Positions 12,568 through 24,397 of a DNA stretch of 64,000 nt are shown piece after piece (the stretch's first letter is position 1; each line of letters begins with the position of its first letter). Position numbers and translations under genes: made by a program. The notes beneath the pieces were generated by a model, which saw only the letters and a program-made list of their open reading frames with translations, was not told the DNA's origin and made no database searches. Source of the stretch: Alnus glutinosa (taxonomy: Eukaryota > Streptophyta > Magnoliopsida > Fagales > Betulaceae); NCBI RefSeq assembly GCF_958979055.1, contig NC_084894.1, forward strand, positions 4,841,001 to 4,905,000, read 5' to 3'.

Positions 12568-13157
12568 TTATATTTAGCTTCAGCTTCTTTTTTTATCTTT
12601 AGATAGATCATAGATTTGTATATCAGTGGGGTTTTTATTTTTTTATTTTTTTATTTTTTTATTTTTTATTTTTCCATCAAGATTATTAGACTTTTTCATC
12701 TACCCCATATATATATATATATATACACTTGAAAATACATGCATATATTGTTGTTAAACTAATATGTGTTTAAAATGTAAGTGATAATCGCACACTCAAT
12801 TAAAAATACATATAATAATCATATTAAACATGTCAATTTAATAAAATTAAAATGAGATAATTTATTCCAACCAAGATTAAACTTTCACTTACGTCTTTCT
12901 CTTGTCTTTTGATTGTTGACCTTTACCGACAATTGAAAATAAATAAATAAATAAGAGATTTATCCACTATTCTGAAATATGAATTAGATATTGGAGGTTG
13001 GGGACAGGACCTAACTACAGCCACCCACAACCAATTGGTTACAATTTGACTCGAAAACGCAACTCGTGTCAACTGTGAAATGAATGTATGAATAAGATTA
13101 TATTCCTTGACCAAGATTAATTAGGGGACAAAACATGATTCAAACATATTTAAGAAG

Positions 13158-13279
13158 GAGGAATGCTAGAGCATCTCTTTATGTTCTCCTGGAATGTCAT
13201 AGATGTAATTAAAAAAATTATAACTATACCATAGTAGGAGAACACTAAGAAAACACCCGAAAATGTTCTAGCATTTCTC
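13158..13279. mobile_element. MULE-type MITE with 9-bp target duplication
   Basis: A 122-bp non-coding element. Terminal inverted repeats are GAGGAATGCTAGAGCATC (left) and, reverse-complemented, GAGAAATGCTAGAACATT (right), with a further inverted segment inside. It is flanked by an exact 9-bp duplication TTTAAGAAG at 13149-13157 and 13280-13288, the length expected of Mutator-type insertions. Confidence 0.8.
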
Positions 13280-13699
13280 TTTAAGAAGATGATAGAAATT
13301 GAAAAAACAATCCTTAGTTGGTTTCGTGTTGTTGGACCTAATTAAGTAGGTAAACTTAGTTGAACGAATTTAATTATTGAGTTGAAATCCAAATTCAACC
13401 CATCAACAATTTGTTGACTCCATTCATCATCCATATTTTAGGCTGCATATTATTATCCTCATAAATATGAATTAAATGACTTTATTATTTATTATTTCAT
13501 CATTTTTGTTGACTCCATCATTACAAAGACCACATTTTTTTTTCTTTTTTTTTTTTTTTATCTTCAAAAATGTTATGGGTGTTATTTCTTATCAACTTAA
13601 GTTTTTAATATAATTGATGATTTAACATAGTATTATAAAAAAAAAAAAAAATCAACTTAAACCACTAAACATTTAATTTGGAGCTAGAATTTTAAGGAT

Positions 13700-14160
13700 A
13701 TAATTTACATGAGTATTTCTTTATATATTATTAGAGTAGCCCAAGAAGACAACAATCACAAAAATATATTACATTTAAAATTTATGTTTAAAATGGATAA
13801 TGGATTACAAGCATTTAAAACATTTTAGGAATTAAGCTTCACCCTAACACCCTTCCTTCCTCTTCATTTTCAAATTATTTTGAAAACAAATATAAAAAAT
13901 TTATTCAGAAATTATATCATATTAAATCACAATTTGTCTCAAAAGATTAAATTAATAAGAGCTGATAAATTTAATTATTTAATTAATATTTTAGCACTCT
14001 CCTCACGTGTAGGTTCAAACTCCTTCGATAAGTAAAGTCGAACACGTGTAAAATTCAATTGAAATTATAATTTAATGATAAAAATAAGGTTTGAACTCAA
14101 CATTTCTGTAATAATACTATGTTAGATGATCACTTATATGAAAAATTAAAGCTCTAGGTT
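13700..14160. other. AT-rich repeat fragment, no gene
   Basis: Includes CTCCTCACGTGTAGGTTCAAAC and a nearby TTAATTATTTAATTAATATT. The same combination appears in reverse at about 22103-22175 (CACACGTGAGG, then TATTAATTAAATTATTAAG). The two are probably pieces of one dispersed repeat, perhaps an LTR. Confidence 0.35.
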
Positions 14161-14270
14161 TAGGTAGGATTAACAATTTTGACACGACTCGTGAACCGAA
14201 CACGAATACGACACGAAATTACAAGATTAAGGTTTATGTTACACCTTTTTTTTTTTGAAAAAAATAAAAT

Positions 14271-14350
14271 AAAAAATGGAAGGGTGGCATGGGGGTGGCG
14301 CGCGACCACCCCTAGTGGCCGGGTGTGGCCAGGCCACCCTTCCATTTTTT
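14271..14350. repeat. GC-rich GGGTGGCC hairpin cassette
   Basis: Perfect 18-bp inverted arms AAAAAATGGAAGGGTGGC (14271-14288) and its complement (14333-14350) enclose a GC-rich core with several GTGGCC/GGCCAC words, inside otherwise AT-rich DNA. Related cassettes occur near 22432-22480, 25972-26018 and 33886-34098. Confidence 0.75.
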
Positions 14351-14539
14351 GTTTCTTTTTTAAAAATAAGTTTATTTATTTAACAGAATTTAACTTCAAG
14401 GACAGATTTGTATTTATTATTTATCACAATAACTTTCTATAAACTTTTTAAATTATAAAAAGTAAAAAATAATTATCACATATTATAGAAGCAAACAATA
14501 CAATTATCTCTTAATAATAATTTGACAAAGTTGAAGTTT

Positions 14540-15060
14540 GCATCAATCATTCATGACGTTGCCTCAAAAGCCTATATAAAGGCTAGACTAGGTATGACTG
14601 CCTTGGAAGTTGGAACCAGATATTGAAAAGAAATAAAACGAAAGCAAAGCAACAGGCACGTGCAAATCACGCGTGTGGACATGCGCCGAACCCCATTGCC
14701 ATTGGCCAATGGCCATAGCATAAAAAGCTCGCCCTGATTGGTGGATCACCACTCTAGTGTTTAGCAGTTAACACCGTCCAATGCAAAGTCACTCATTTCA
14801 GGTCGGCTTTATGTCTCCTCTACGAGCTTTGACTCCAGCTTACCACCCACGCGCTTCACTTGTGAGTTGTGGCTGGGCAGTGTTTTCCACGCGTTATCTC
14901 GTTGCGTCATTCGCCTGAATCGGGCTGTGTCCGAGGGGGTTTCGCTCCTGTGTAGTCGGCAGCATTGCAGTCACTGCAACTGTTTTGTGCAGTAAAGAGA
15001 ATTGGATGCTCTCTCCCTTGCATTAGATCCTCTCCGTTGATTTCCAATTAAGGAGGAGTC
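14540..15060. promoter_or_regulatory. GC-rich promoter-like island without an attached gene
   Basis: A local rise in GC content contains a TATA-like CCTATATAAAGG (about 14570), a CACGTG G-box (14657-14662), a perfect 16-bp palindrome GCCATTGGCCAATGGC with CCAAT in both directions (14698-14713), and a second TATA-like GCATAAAAAGC. No open frame of gene quality follows within about 2.4 kb. It could be a non-coding RNA promoter, a decayed gene 5' end, or the upstream region of an unannotated transcript. Confidence 0.35.
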
Positions 15061-16496
15061 GGTCCATTATATACGATAAAATAAAATTAAAAATTTACTT
15101 ATGGCTTAAATGTTGATTGTTCAGATTTGAAGTTTATATGAGCATTTGCAATTAATGTCATGATCTATATTAATTTAACCTAATATTCGTTTTTAGGCCT
15201 TCTATGAAGTTGACTACATAAAAACAATTAATGATGAAGATTGAAAAAATTGGCAACATAATATTTATATGAAAATATTGAAGGATGGATTTATCATATG
15301 GGATGGGAATCGATAAAAGAATGGCAAAAATATAGTTATTTTAATTTGTTGAAAGATTCATTAAAAAAAAAAAGAGAGAAAGAATATACCGTAGAGAATA
15401 GGAAACCTCTTGAGTAGGTAGAATCTCTCGACAGATAAGGACAACGAGAACATCATGAAGATGCATGCAGTTCTCGCATATAACTTATGTAATGGTTAAA
15501 GGTGCATATCATAAAGAATGAAGAAAATGACAATTGCATAGCATACGGAAGGAAGGGTATGAGGGAAGGTATAGGAAGGATGAAGATGTGTGGTAGCAGT
15601 CTAGCAGACGAGTCATGAGATGAGTAGTGCAAGAAAGCTATGGTCAAGGAGCAGTCCACCTATGCGTGGGAAATTGATTACAATCGGCTCCAGCTGGAAG
15701 AGCTTGAAGATGTGAATGGGTTATGCGTCTTGTTAATTAATATTATGTCGTTTTATGTAAAAATAATATATATATATAAATATAGACGGTTAGCGGTTAT
15801 AATTGCTAACGTCTTTGTAAAAACCGCTAATCGCCCCAATAAGGCGGTTTGCGGTTAATTGTTTTTAAAGCTATTTTAACAGTTAGCGGACGGTTATTAA
15901 ATGACGATTATTTCACCCGTAAGTGGTATAATGTTATAGTGAAAGAAAAAATCTAACTCAAATGGAGCGTATATATAATATTCATGTATTTTTACTAAGT
16001 GGCTATAAAATTTGCATCCATCCAAATAAAGAATGAATATTTAAGAAGTCACATCTCAAATATTTTAGAATGATATGGAGTTTGACAAAAGATAGGCCAC
16101 CAGTATTTTTCTCTTGGAGTAAGTAGTTGAGTTTTAGCTTTTGTTCAAAAATAAAAAGAAGGGAAGAAAGCGACAAGATTTTTAGAGATTGAGAGATTGG
16201 TAAGAAAGATGCCACGTGGTACTATTTGGTGGTGATTACCCTTTGATTATAAGTAGTTGACAACACAGCAGAACATCTCTCAAAGCAATTATCCACCATT
16301 GATATCTCCCGATTCCTTTTGCCATACGTTGTCTACTATGGATTTTCTAGTGAGTTAAAAAATAGTTTTTTTTGATGACCACACAATTATACCCTCCAAA
16401 AATATGTTTAACTATTACCGCCCAATCAGTGTCATAAATGTTGGTTTCTTTTTCCCTCTCTCAATCTCGCTTGTCTACCACCTGTTTGGTATTTGG

Positions 16497-16500
<4 letters not shown>
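15061..16500. other. Gene-free stretch upstream of the F-box gene
   Basis: AT-rich. A local cluster of GCGGTTAGCGGTT-type words lies at 15784-15900 (AACCGCTAATCGCC, GCGGTTTGCGGTTAATTG). These are partly inverted and could be the end of a transposon. Open frames are short and have no known domain. Confidence 0.4.

Positions 16501-16534
<34 letters not shown>
16501..16534. repeat. (GA)n microsatellite upstream of the F-box gene
   Basis: About 17 GA units roughly 1 kb before the F-box start codon. The 16535-17495 stretch between them is less AT-rich, has CT-rich leader-like patches, and probably contains the promoter and 5' UTR. I cannot place the transcription start. Confidence 0.8.
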
Positions 16535-16538
<4 letters not shown>

Positions 16539-17495
16539 AAAGGTCTGTGGGTGGAGGAGGATTTGGTGACCGTGGGGAAGAATCTGTTGGACTGAGGTGG
16601 GAGGGACCCAACACCTCACGTCCGTCATCATCTTCTTGATCAATCTCTTTATCTTCTCTTCCTCCTCACCACCATCACCAACCCTTCACAAGGTGCTTTT
16701 GTCTTGGTCTTCTGGAGTCTTTTGCATTAGTTTATAGAGATCTTGAGGGGTTGGGTACACCTAATTGTGCTTCAACCCCAACTACCCAGATCTATTCTCT
16801 ACCTTATTTTTTACAAAAAGATTTGTTTGTTCAGTAGGAATTCAAAGATTTTGGAGATATGGGTCTTTGTATCTAGACTTATCTTGATCATTTTCTTGGG
16901 ATTCGAAGTTTTCCAGTTGTCAGACAAAAGCCATATCGGATCTGAGTGCCCCACCTTCATTGGCTTCCTGGGTTCATCCAATACAACCCTTCCTTTTTTT
17001 TCTTGTTAACTATCTGGTACAAACCCATTTACTCTTCTCCCTCTCTTTGTATGACAGCTGTTGAGCTTGTCTGTACGGTTGGGTTCTTTACTTTGGGGGG
17101 GCCATTTTTTTTAAGAAAAAAGAAGAGGGAGAAGAAGCTCTTCTTAGCTTCCTCTGCTTTCTAGATTGGATTGGCTGAGGTGACTTCCCACCAAAGTTCG
17201 TTCCTTTGAGGTGTCTATAGTCTCCTCTTTTATTCTGATTAAACTTTGAGGAGGAGGCCCACTGTTTGGTTTGGTGGGCTTTCGTCGAGCCAATAAAAAC
17301 CCATATTTGAAAGTTGTTTGAAGATCCTCTTTGCTTGTTTATTTTTAGGTGGTTGAGAAAGGAGTGAAACAAAATTCTGTTTCCTCTTTATTTTGCCATT
17401 TGCTTGTAACATAATTGTTTCCTCCATTGACATCGCCATATTTCACATAGATGAGCAAGCCTCTTTTGACCCTTAAATAGTAGTCCCCTTTTCTA

Positions 17496-20400
17496 ATGCT
17501 ACTTTACTTCTTGATCACTTGCTTCTCCTTCATCCTCTTTATAAAGCCTCTCAAACCGCTCCCACCATGGGCTAATGAGATGAGATTGTTGTCCCTCTGG
17601 TTCTGGAAAGACTTATCATTCTTTTCCATACCCGAGTTGATAAAGAATTCTCTCTCAAGTAGTTATCTCTCTCTACTTCCGTTCAAAATGTCTTTGATAA
17701 AGAAGAGTCTAAGTTCCAAAGTAGAGAACTTTGAGGAGACAGGAGAGATGTCGGTGTTGGACTTGCCTGAGTTGGCCTTGGAATGCATTCTTGAGAGGCT
17801 ACCCCCGGCTGCACTTTGTAGCACGGCTGGTGTTTGTAGCTCTTTGAGGGAGAGATGTAAGAGCGACCACCTTTGGGAGAAGCACATGAATCAGAAATGG
17901 GATAGAATCATCGGTCCTGCTGCTTACAGAGAGTGGCAAAATTATCTTGCTTTGAAAACAGATTCTAACTATGTAAAGCATGGCAAGCAAAAGGGGCTGA
18001 TGAGGCTTCTAGCTCTTACTTGGCCCTTTTCATGGTTTAAGCCGAAGGTCGATGATACCAGCAGGCGGAGAAATTCTTTACCGGTCGATTCCATCATGTC
18101 TTGGTATCTTGCTCTCGAGACTGGCAAAGTCTGGTTCCCTGCTCAGGTCTATAACCGTGAGGTATTGATTGCAGTTATATGTACTCGGCTATGATAAGCT
18201 TCTTTCAGCTTCAAGTTTATACTTTGGTCATTAGTTTTTTTAACCGATTGCGGCTTTTTTTTTTTTTTTTTTGGTAGAATGGCCATGTTGGGTTTATGTT
18301 GTCATGCTATGATGCTGAAGTTAGCTATGATTCCCGCACTGACACCTTCCAAGCCAGGTAATTGGACAAATAGCCTTCTTCGGACATGATTTTGGGTAAT
18401 TCTATTGTTTTTATTGATTTTTCAATGTGTAATTCTGGATAGTCTAATTAGTAGCTTTTGCTCCAAAAATAAGGAGATTATTGGATCTGGGTGGTTTAAC
18501 TTCAGATTATCTTGTCTATTGCAGGTATCCACCTCATGGAAGGAGACCAATTGCTATTGAGAATGGTGTGCCGTGGGAAAGGCTAAGAGCACCACCTGTT
18601 GATACTCCTCCACACGATCTTCATATCTCCGACTGTTTAAGTGAGTTACGACCTGGTGATCACATTGAGATTCAGTGGAGAAGAAACAAAGAGTTCCCTT
18701 ATGGTTTGTTCCTCACAAAAATTTCCTTGCAGTGAATATTTATCTGCTTACTTTCTAACAATTTTATCTAGCTCAGTATTGGGTAGCTACTTGTTTTGAT
18801 TTTCTAGGTTCTCTTTCTTTGTTCCATTATTTCTATTGTTATATAATTTGGGTTGGTGGGAGATGGATAGAAGCCAAAGAAGTCCTTGTAAGAAACTTAA
18901 AAGGAAGATTAAACCTCCTTCCTATAAAAATACTTTTTCAAGCTAAATCCCATTATTAATTTTTTTTTTCCAGAGGCGGTTCACGCCCAATGATCATACA
19001 AAATCAAACTTTGTCCGAATAAGAGCCTGAACACTGATAATTAAATATTATATTTAAATTATTAATTACTTTGGAATAGTTCAGTTCTTGATGAGATGTG
19101 CCTTATATTGTAGGTTGGTGGTATGGTATCGTAGGTCACATGGAATCATGTGATGGGAATGAAAATTACTGCCGTTGTCATGATAGCGGTGAGTTGGATC
19201 TCATCTTTTTTTCTTTCATCGGTATTTCCAAGCTTTCTGTATTTCTGTATGCTAGTTCGACAGAGTATTTTAAGGTATAGTAATTCCCTTCTATTTATGA
19301 CAGTCTTGAGAGGAAACAAAGTGGAAGAGAGAGAAAGATGGGTAGGGACTAGGGGGTTAAAATGTGTAAAAGATTTTATAGTAGAATTTATTACTCTTGC
19401 AAGAAGCCAATGACATCTCTAAAATGTGGATGGCATTAATGTGAAGTATTCTTTCACAGACCACACCAGTTTAGGCAAGGTCCCTTTCTTGAATCCCATT
19501 TTTCAATATGTGGACCGCCATTTATGCTATTTGGTTGGTCCACAAGACATATCCCTGTCAGCATGTCATGGTTTCCACCAGCATTATGATAACTTCTGTC
19601 TCAGTGGAGTATTTATGACCAACCACACCGCAAGAATTCAATATTTCCTGTGTCTTTTGCCCAGTTAGAAATCTTTTCCCTGCTATGTGGGCTATAATGT
19701 CATTGTAAGCCGCCTTTTTTTTTTTTTTTTTTTTGTTAATTAGCTTCCAATCGGTGCTCTCTAATCAAGTTTCACCTCAGAAGTAACTTCCATCTGCCAC
19801 TCATTTCACAAGAAATTTCTGTTTTTTTTTCCCCTGACCACAACAAATCAATACAGAATTTTTTTTTTTTTTGATAAGTAATTGCAATTTATAAAAATTA
19901 GCGCAGAGGGGCGTAACCCTTATACACGAGAAGTATATAAGAAAACAAATCAATACAGAAATATGATCAACAAAATATAAAATAGTAACAAAATTGTTTC
20001 TGCTCGCAACTTGCCACTTGAAAAAGTGGTGTAGCTTTTTGTGTTAAAGCAAATAAGTTCACTTCAAGCAGGTGAAACTCTTTTAGGGTGAGTGAGCAAG
20101 TAAACATGGATTTTTTTACCATTTTGTACCTGGCTTCTAACGTGAGCTGAATTTTTATAAATAATAGATCTCAAATTCAATTATTGTAACCTTGAAAAAA
20201 ATATGATTAGGGATGATTTGGTTCCCTGCTTTTACTTTCTGATTTCGTTGCTGTGTTCAAATAGCCATTAAAGTTGTCTGGAAATTGCAGAGTTAGGGAA
20301 ATTCCATGTGTCCTTGTCTCCTTCACTTCAAAATTTTTGAGTCAAGTGCCTTAGTTTTAGTTTAGGGTGATGTTTTAACGATTTACTGGGAATAAATTAG

Positions 20401-20804
20401 AGTTTAACAGGGTCAAAGCTTTCTTCATGGCCAAGTGGCATTTCAGCTTGGTGCTTCATGATATTCACAAGAAGAATATGTTATTGTAGTAGTAAATTCA
20501 GAATAAATAGTGTATGGAAGGAAATAAAAAAGGCAAAAGAAACAATATCAGCAGTAAAATGCCGTGGGGTTTACTGGATGCTAATTTAAGTTGTAACCTT
20601 CAATTTGTGCAAACAGACACTGTGGTGCTGGAGTTCAATCAGTACACCCCCGGTTCACAGTGGAGACGTGCAACCGTCGACCGGAAAGACCACAGGGAAG
20701 AGGGAAACGAGGCAGATGGGTTTTATGGAGGAATCAGAAAGCTTAAGGACGAGGTTGAGATTTCCACATGGAAGCGGCTTTGGCCAACAGAAGTCTTGGA
20801 ATAG
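17496..20804 (+). CDS. F-box family protein (At2g26850/At2g32560-like), 5 exons
   Basis: Coding exons are 17496-18161, 18278-18357, 18525-18703, 19114-19188 and 20617-20804. All introns are GT-AG and the phases add up to an uninterrupted 395-aa protein. The F-box lies at about residues 86-134 ([36 protein letters not shown]). This motif docks SKP1 and makes the protein a substrate adaptor of an SCF ubiquitin ligase. The C-terminal two thirds is the family-specific domain, rich in Trp and aromatics ([51 protein letters not shown]), with no Kelch or LRR repeats. The first about 25 residues are hydrophobic ([15 protein letters not shown]). I keep this start because I recall the Arabidopsis relative starting the same way; ATG 17688 (MSLIKK) is the conservative alternative. 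The substrate is unknown. Intron 4 carries a small LINE insertion. Confidence 0.88.
19842..19960 (-). mobile_element. 85-bp 5'-truncated LINE insertion in F-box intron 4
   Basis: The inserted segment (19859-19943) starts with a T tract and GATAAGTAAT, i.e. the reverse complement of a LINE 3' end (ATTACTTATC plus poly-A), and stops after 85 bp. It is flanked by a perfect 17-bp duplication AACAAATCAATACAGAA (19842-19858 and 19944-19960). This is the hallmark of target-primed reverse transcription with severe 5' truncation. Confidence 0.85.
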
Positions 20805-21730
20805 TATTACCCTTTGTATTGAAAGAGGGTTATTTACTTACTGCATCACCACGCATTGAACATAGAGGCCCATTCTTCTGTATCAAATGAATTTCAGAAA
20901 CAAAAAATCAGCTTCTTATTCAGTTGCATGGATGTGGAGGCCATGCTCCCTTTGTTTTCCCTTTTTAGGTGTACATTTCTCTCCTGGGAGATTTCAGGAT
21001 GCTTCATGAAAATGGCCTCCCGTTCATGCCAAATTGATGTACAATATTTACCCCCACCATATATATATATATATATTGTATTTTTAGTTGATTTTCCCTT
21101 CCTTTTTTGTTGGGATAACAACAGAAGAATGATATCTTTGAAATCATATAGCATCCATCTCTCTCTCTCTCTCTCCCCAAATATAAATACTCAGAAATCG
21201 ATCTAAAAAAGAATCACCCAGAAATCAAGAAGCTTTTTATGCCCTGATTGCTGCAAAACCTCAACTTTTTTGAGTCCATTTTTCTGTTACAAGTTGTGAA
21301 CAGATGGAGTGGCTAATGGAGGGCGATGAAGATGAAAGAATAGAGGCTGAATAGTATTGAAAATGCCACCGTTATGGCTTCCCCAATTGATGTCGTTGGA
21401 TTTGTATACTGACTTGGACTGACGAGGACTCCATTTTCATTTTTCCCAGTGTGTCTAGATACTCTGCTTTCTATTGAATCCCAACTTTTTGCCCTATTTC
21501 TTTTTAGAGGAAAAGAACAGCCTCTCAACCTTTTGAGCCCTTCCTAAACTTTTCGTAGGCCAATCGGCAAAATGAATCCATACCCTTCCCTGCGTCCTTA
21601 CGATATCTCTCTTATATTGCTTGGCTATGATCTAATGTTAGTGCATGGATAGGATCTTATATTGTTTATGCTTTCACTTTTATTATATGATGTGGCTAAG
21701 ATTGAGGATGCAACCAAATTTTCTTTCTTT
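20805..21730. other. 3' flank of the F-box gene
   Basis: Probably includes the F-box 3' UTR. Contains a short TA tract (about 21058-21076) and a CT tract (about 21161-21174). Small open frames on both strands have no family signature. Confidence 0.4.
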
Positions 21731-21746
21731 TTTGAGTTAGAATATT

Positions 21747-21883
21747 GAGAAATGCTGGGGTGCCACCCCACCCTTATATATGTGTGTTTATCTATTTTAT
21801 TTATTGTTTTATTTGTTCAAAAAATAAAAACACATGTAAGGGTGGGATAAGAGGCGTAGATGAGTGTCCACCCCAGCATTTCT
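21747..21883. mobile_element. MULE-type MITE with 10-bp target duplication
   Basis: A 137-bp element with 16-bp inverted ends: GAGAAATGCTGGGGTG on the left and, reverse-complemented, AAGAAATGCTGGGGTG on the right. The exact 10-bp duplication TTAGAATATT lies at 21737-21746 and 21884-21893. No coding capacity. Ends resemble those of the 13158-13279 MITE (GARAAATGCT). Confidence 0.85.
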
Positions 21884-22046
21884 TTAGAATATTAAATGAT
21901 TGAAGGTTTTTCAAAAAAATTGGAGGTTTTTAAAAGCAAATCTGAAAAGACAAAACATTCGGAAATAGTAAATAAGGGATATTATTAGAATATAGGATAT
22001 TTTTATATTGTGTCAATGTCATTTTCCTTGTTAGTATTTACCCCCC

Positions 22047-22102
22047 TTTTTTGGTAGAACGGCCATGTTGGGTTTATGTTGTCATGCTATGATGCCGAAG
22101 TT
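22047..22102 (+). pseudogene. Duplicated fragment of F-box intron 1 / exon 2
   Basis: These 56 bp match 18267-18322 with only two substitutions (C for T at 22060 and at 22096). They cover the last bases of intron 1, the acceptor TTGGTAG and the first 45 bp of exon 2 (coding [15 protein letters not shown] in the parent). The match stops abruptly on both sides, so it is a captured or transposed gene fragment, not a functional exon. Confidence 0.9.
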
Positions 22103-22262
22103 GAGCCCACACGTGAGGAAGAATTTAAGCTCACACGTGAGTAAGAGTATTAAAATATTAATTAAATTATTAAGGGCTCGTTCAGTACGTGGAATGATCG
22201 TTCCATTAAAAAACTGAATAGCTATTACTGGGAATAAAAGTGAAATGGAATAGATGTTCTTA

Positions 22263-22692
22263 GGTCTCGTTTAGTTCGCAGCATAAATTCTTGAAATGGA
22301 ATGACTATTCCTATCTATTGCTTGGAATAATTATTCCCTTATAAAGATGAATGCATATTCCTCTAAAAAATGAGAGGAATAGACTACATTTTTCAAAAAA
22401 AAACCACTTATAATTTTCTATTTTCTTTTGGGGTGGCCCGGAGACCACTTCAGGGGTGGTTTTGGCTGCCCACTAGTTTTTTTTTTTTAATATATAATTT
22501 TTTTAAAAAAAAAATGGGATTTTATATATATATATACATTTTATAGTAATTTTGATTGGATTCTAATTAAAGTATATGAGTTATTACTAAACTAAAGATT
22601 AGGAATAGCCATTCCATTGCGCTATCTTTTATTACCGGTAATAATTATTCAATTTCCTAATGGAATACTCATTCCGCAAATCAAATGAGATC
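22263..22692. mobile_element. PIF/Harbinger-type MITE with TTA target duplication
   Basis: The left end GGTCTCGTTTAGTTCGCAG and the reverse-complemented right end GATCTCATTTGATTTGCGGA are terminal inverted repeats. TTA flanks both sides (22260-22262 and 22693-22695), the Harbinger target. Many GGAATARNTATTCC-like words lie inside, plus a GGGGTGGCC patch at about 22432-22480. A second related end (GGGCTCGTTCAGTACGTGGA, 22173-22192) just upstream suggests nesting into an older relative. It shares a family with 57896-59241. Confidence 0.7.
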
Positions 22693-22809
22693 TTATTTCT
22701 TAGCTCGGTGACAATACATATGTTATTATTGGAATTGCAGCAAATTACTAAAATACCCAAAATATATATGAAGAATAAAATAATAATAATATGGTTCCTT
22801 GCAACGACA

Positions 22810-22811
22810 AA

Positions 22812-22861
<50 letters not shown>
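22810..22861. repeat. (TAA)n microsatellite
   Basis: About 17 AAT/TAA units. Translations give poly-Ile artefacts. Confidence 0.95.
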
Positions 22862-22862
<1 letters not shown>

Positions 22863-22869
22863 AAAAACC

Positions 22870-24117
22870 ACATCATATTTGGTTATAATAGTAGTTTATC
22901 CCATAGCTAATGGTGATTTTAAAAGCCATATCAATTTTAAGAAGATAAAAAGAAAGACAAACAAATAGTTCCTACCGTTACTCACTAACAAGCATATGCT
23001 TCTATTGAAAGCTAACATGGATGAGATTTCAAGGAACTAAAAGCCAGGAAGATGGATCTAAACTGGACAGGGAGCATGAGACAGATATCAACCTAAACTA
23101 TTCCAAAAAAAAAAAAACATGTAAATAAGAACCAATGATAGCATAGTAGCTAGCCAAATGCATTGAAATGTGTTTTCTTTTCTCTGGATTTCATCCCTCA
23201 TTGACTAACTGTTTCAGGTAAAGAGTTTCCTCAAAGACAAGCAAAGTGGTTCCTTAGGTAAAACTTTCTGGAATGTGCTTTTTGTTTTTTGGTTGTAATG
23301 TGACATAAAGGTGATGATCATTTTGAGTGTTTTGGGTCGTTTATTAATGCTTTCGTTTTTTTTTGCTAAAAAGCAAAAATCTACCCTAAAAAAGGTTATC
23401 AAACGAGACCTATTGTGAAAAAACAATAAGGAGACAAGGGGAATGCATATCTTACAGATAAGTTTCTACATTGATGAATTTATCAGATTCTCACTTCTAC
23501 ATGACAAACTGAAAAGAACATGTCAAGATAACTGAAACAGTTAAATGGAACTTGAACACCAGTAATATCCAAGTGTCTGTAGACAGGCAGTGAGCCTGTC
23601 GGTAAAGATAAGATAATTCCAAACTCAAACTTTCAGCATAATGATGAGATATCATACCTGATTATGCTTAGTTTGCAGAATAATTAAGTTACAGCAGAGT
23701 GGCCTAAGTTAACAGAGGAGCCTGACATTTTTTAAGATGCCAAGAATTTCTTGAAATCCTTGCTTCATTCAACTTAAAGCAAGCTATTCCTTTGATATGA
23801 AATGCACACAGGACACGAAAAATTTTGTTCATAAGAAAAACGTATTCTTAAAATCTGAAGAAACCATTCATGTACATCCAAAAAACTACTTGTGCTACTA
23901 TCAAAGCAGAGATATAAACAAACAGGTATGTGACTCTTTAATGTAAGACGGATTCCTTAACTAATAATGCATCACAAATAGGATTAGTTAACAACTTTTT
24001 ACACGACCTACAAATTCAGCACAAAATTAGCAGGTTAGGGTTGTGACAATTTTTAACACGACTTGTGAATTCGACAAGTTTAATTTAAAAAATTGGTTTA
24101 GGATTGACATTTATAAT
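22870..24117. other. Gene-free stretch with one MITE copy
   Basis: Contains a minus-strand copy of the 40297-40460 MITE family at about 23255-23410. Its end is GGTCTCGTTTGATAACC and the shared core is TTAGGGTAGNTTTTTGCTTT. Otherwise no recognisable gene or RNA. Confidence 0.5.
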
Positions 24118-24397
24118 TATTGGGGTTGTCCCACATCGGTTGTGGAAGGGGTTGGTGGTCAGTTTATAAGTGTGAGGGAAAGCCTCATCTCATAAGCTAG
24201 CTTTTGGGGTTGAGAGAGGCCCAAGACCACCTAACACTGGTATCAGAGCCCAAGTTTACCAGCAAGTCTCTGGTCCTATAATATGCGGGAGAAATAGGTT
24301 GTCACTGCTCTGACCCAAGGCCCGATGTGTGAGGGGGAGATTGTTGGGGTTGTCCCACATCGATTGTGGAAGGGATTGGTGGTCAGTCCACCTAACA
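24118..24397 (+). mobile_element. Complete TRIM retrotransposon with 5-bp target duplication
   Basis: The 5' LTR is 24118-24236 (TATTGGGGTTGTCCCACATC ... ACCTAACA). A tRNA-Met primer-binding site TGGTATCAGAGCC follows at 24238-24250. The internal region has no coding capacity and ends in a purine-rich GTGTGAGGGGGAGA tract. The 3' LTR is 24342-24397 (TGTTGGGGTTGTCCC ... ACCTAACA). ATAAT flanks both sides (24113-24117 and 24398-24402). The 3' LTR is only 56 bp against 119 bp for the 5' LTR because about 63 bp are missing from its middle. TRIMs are non-autonomous and rely on copia-type enzymes in trans. Confidence 0.92.
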
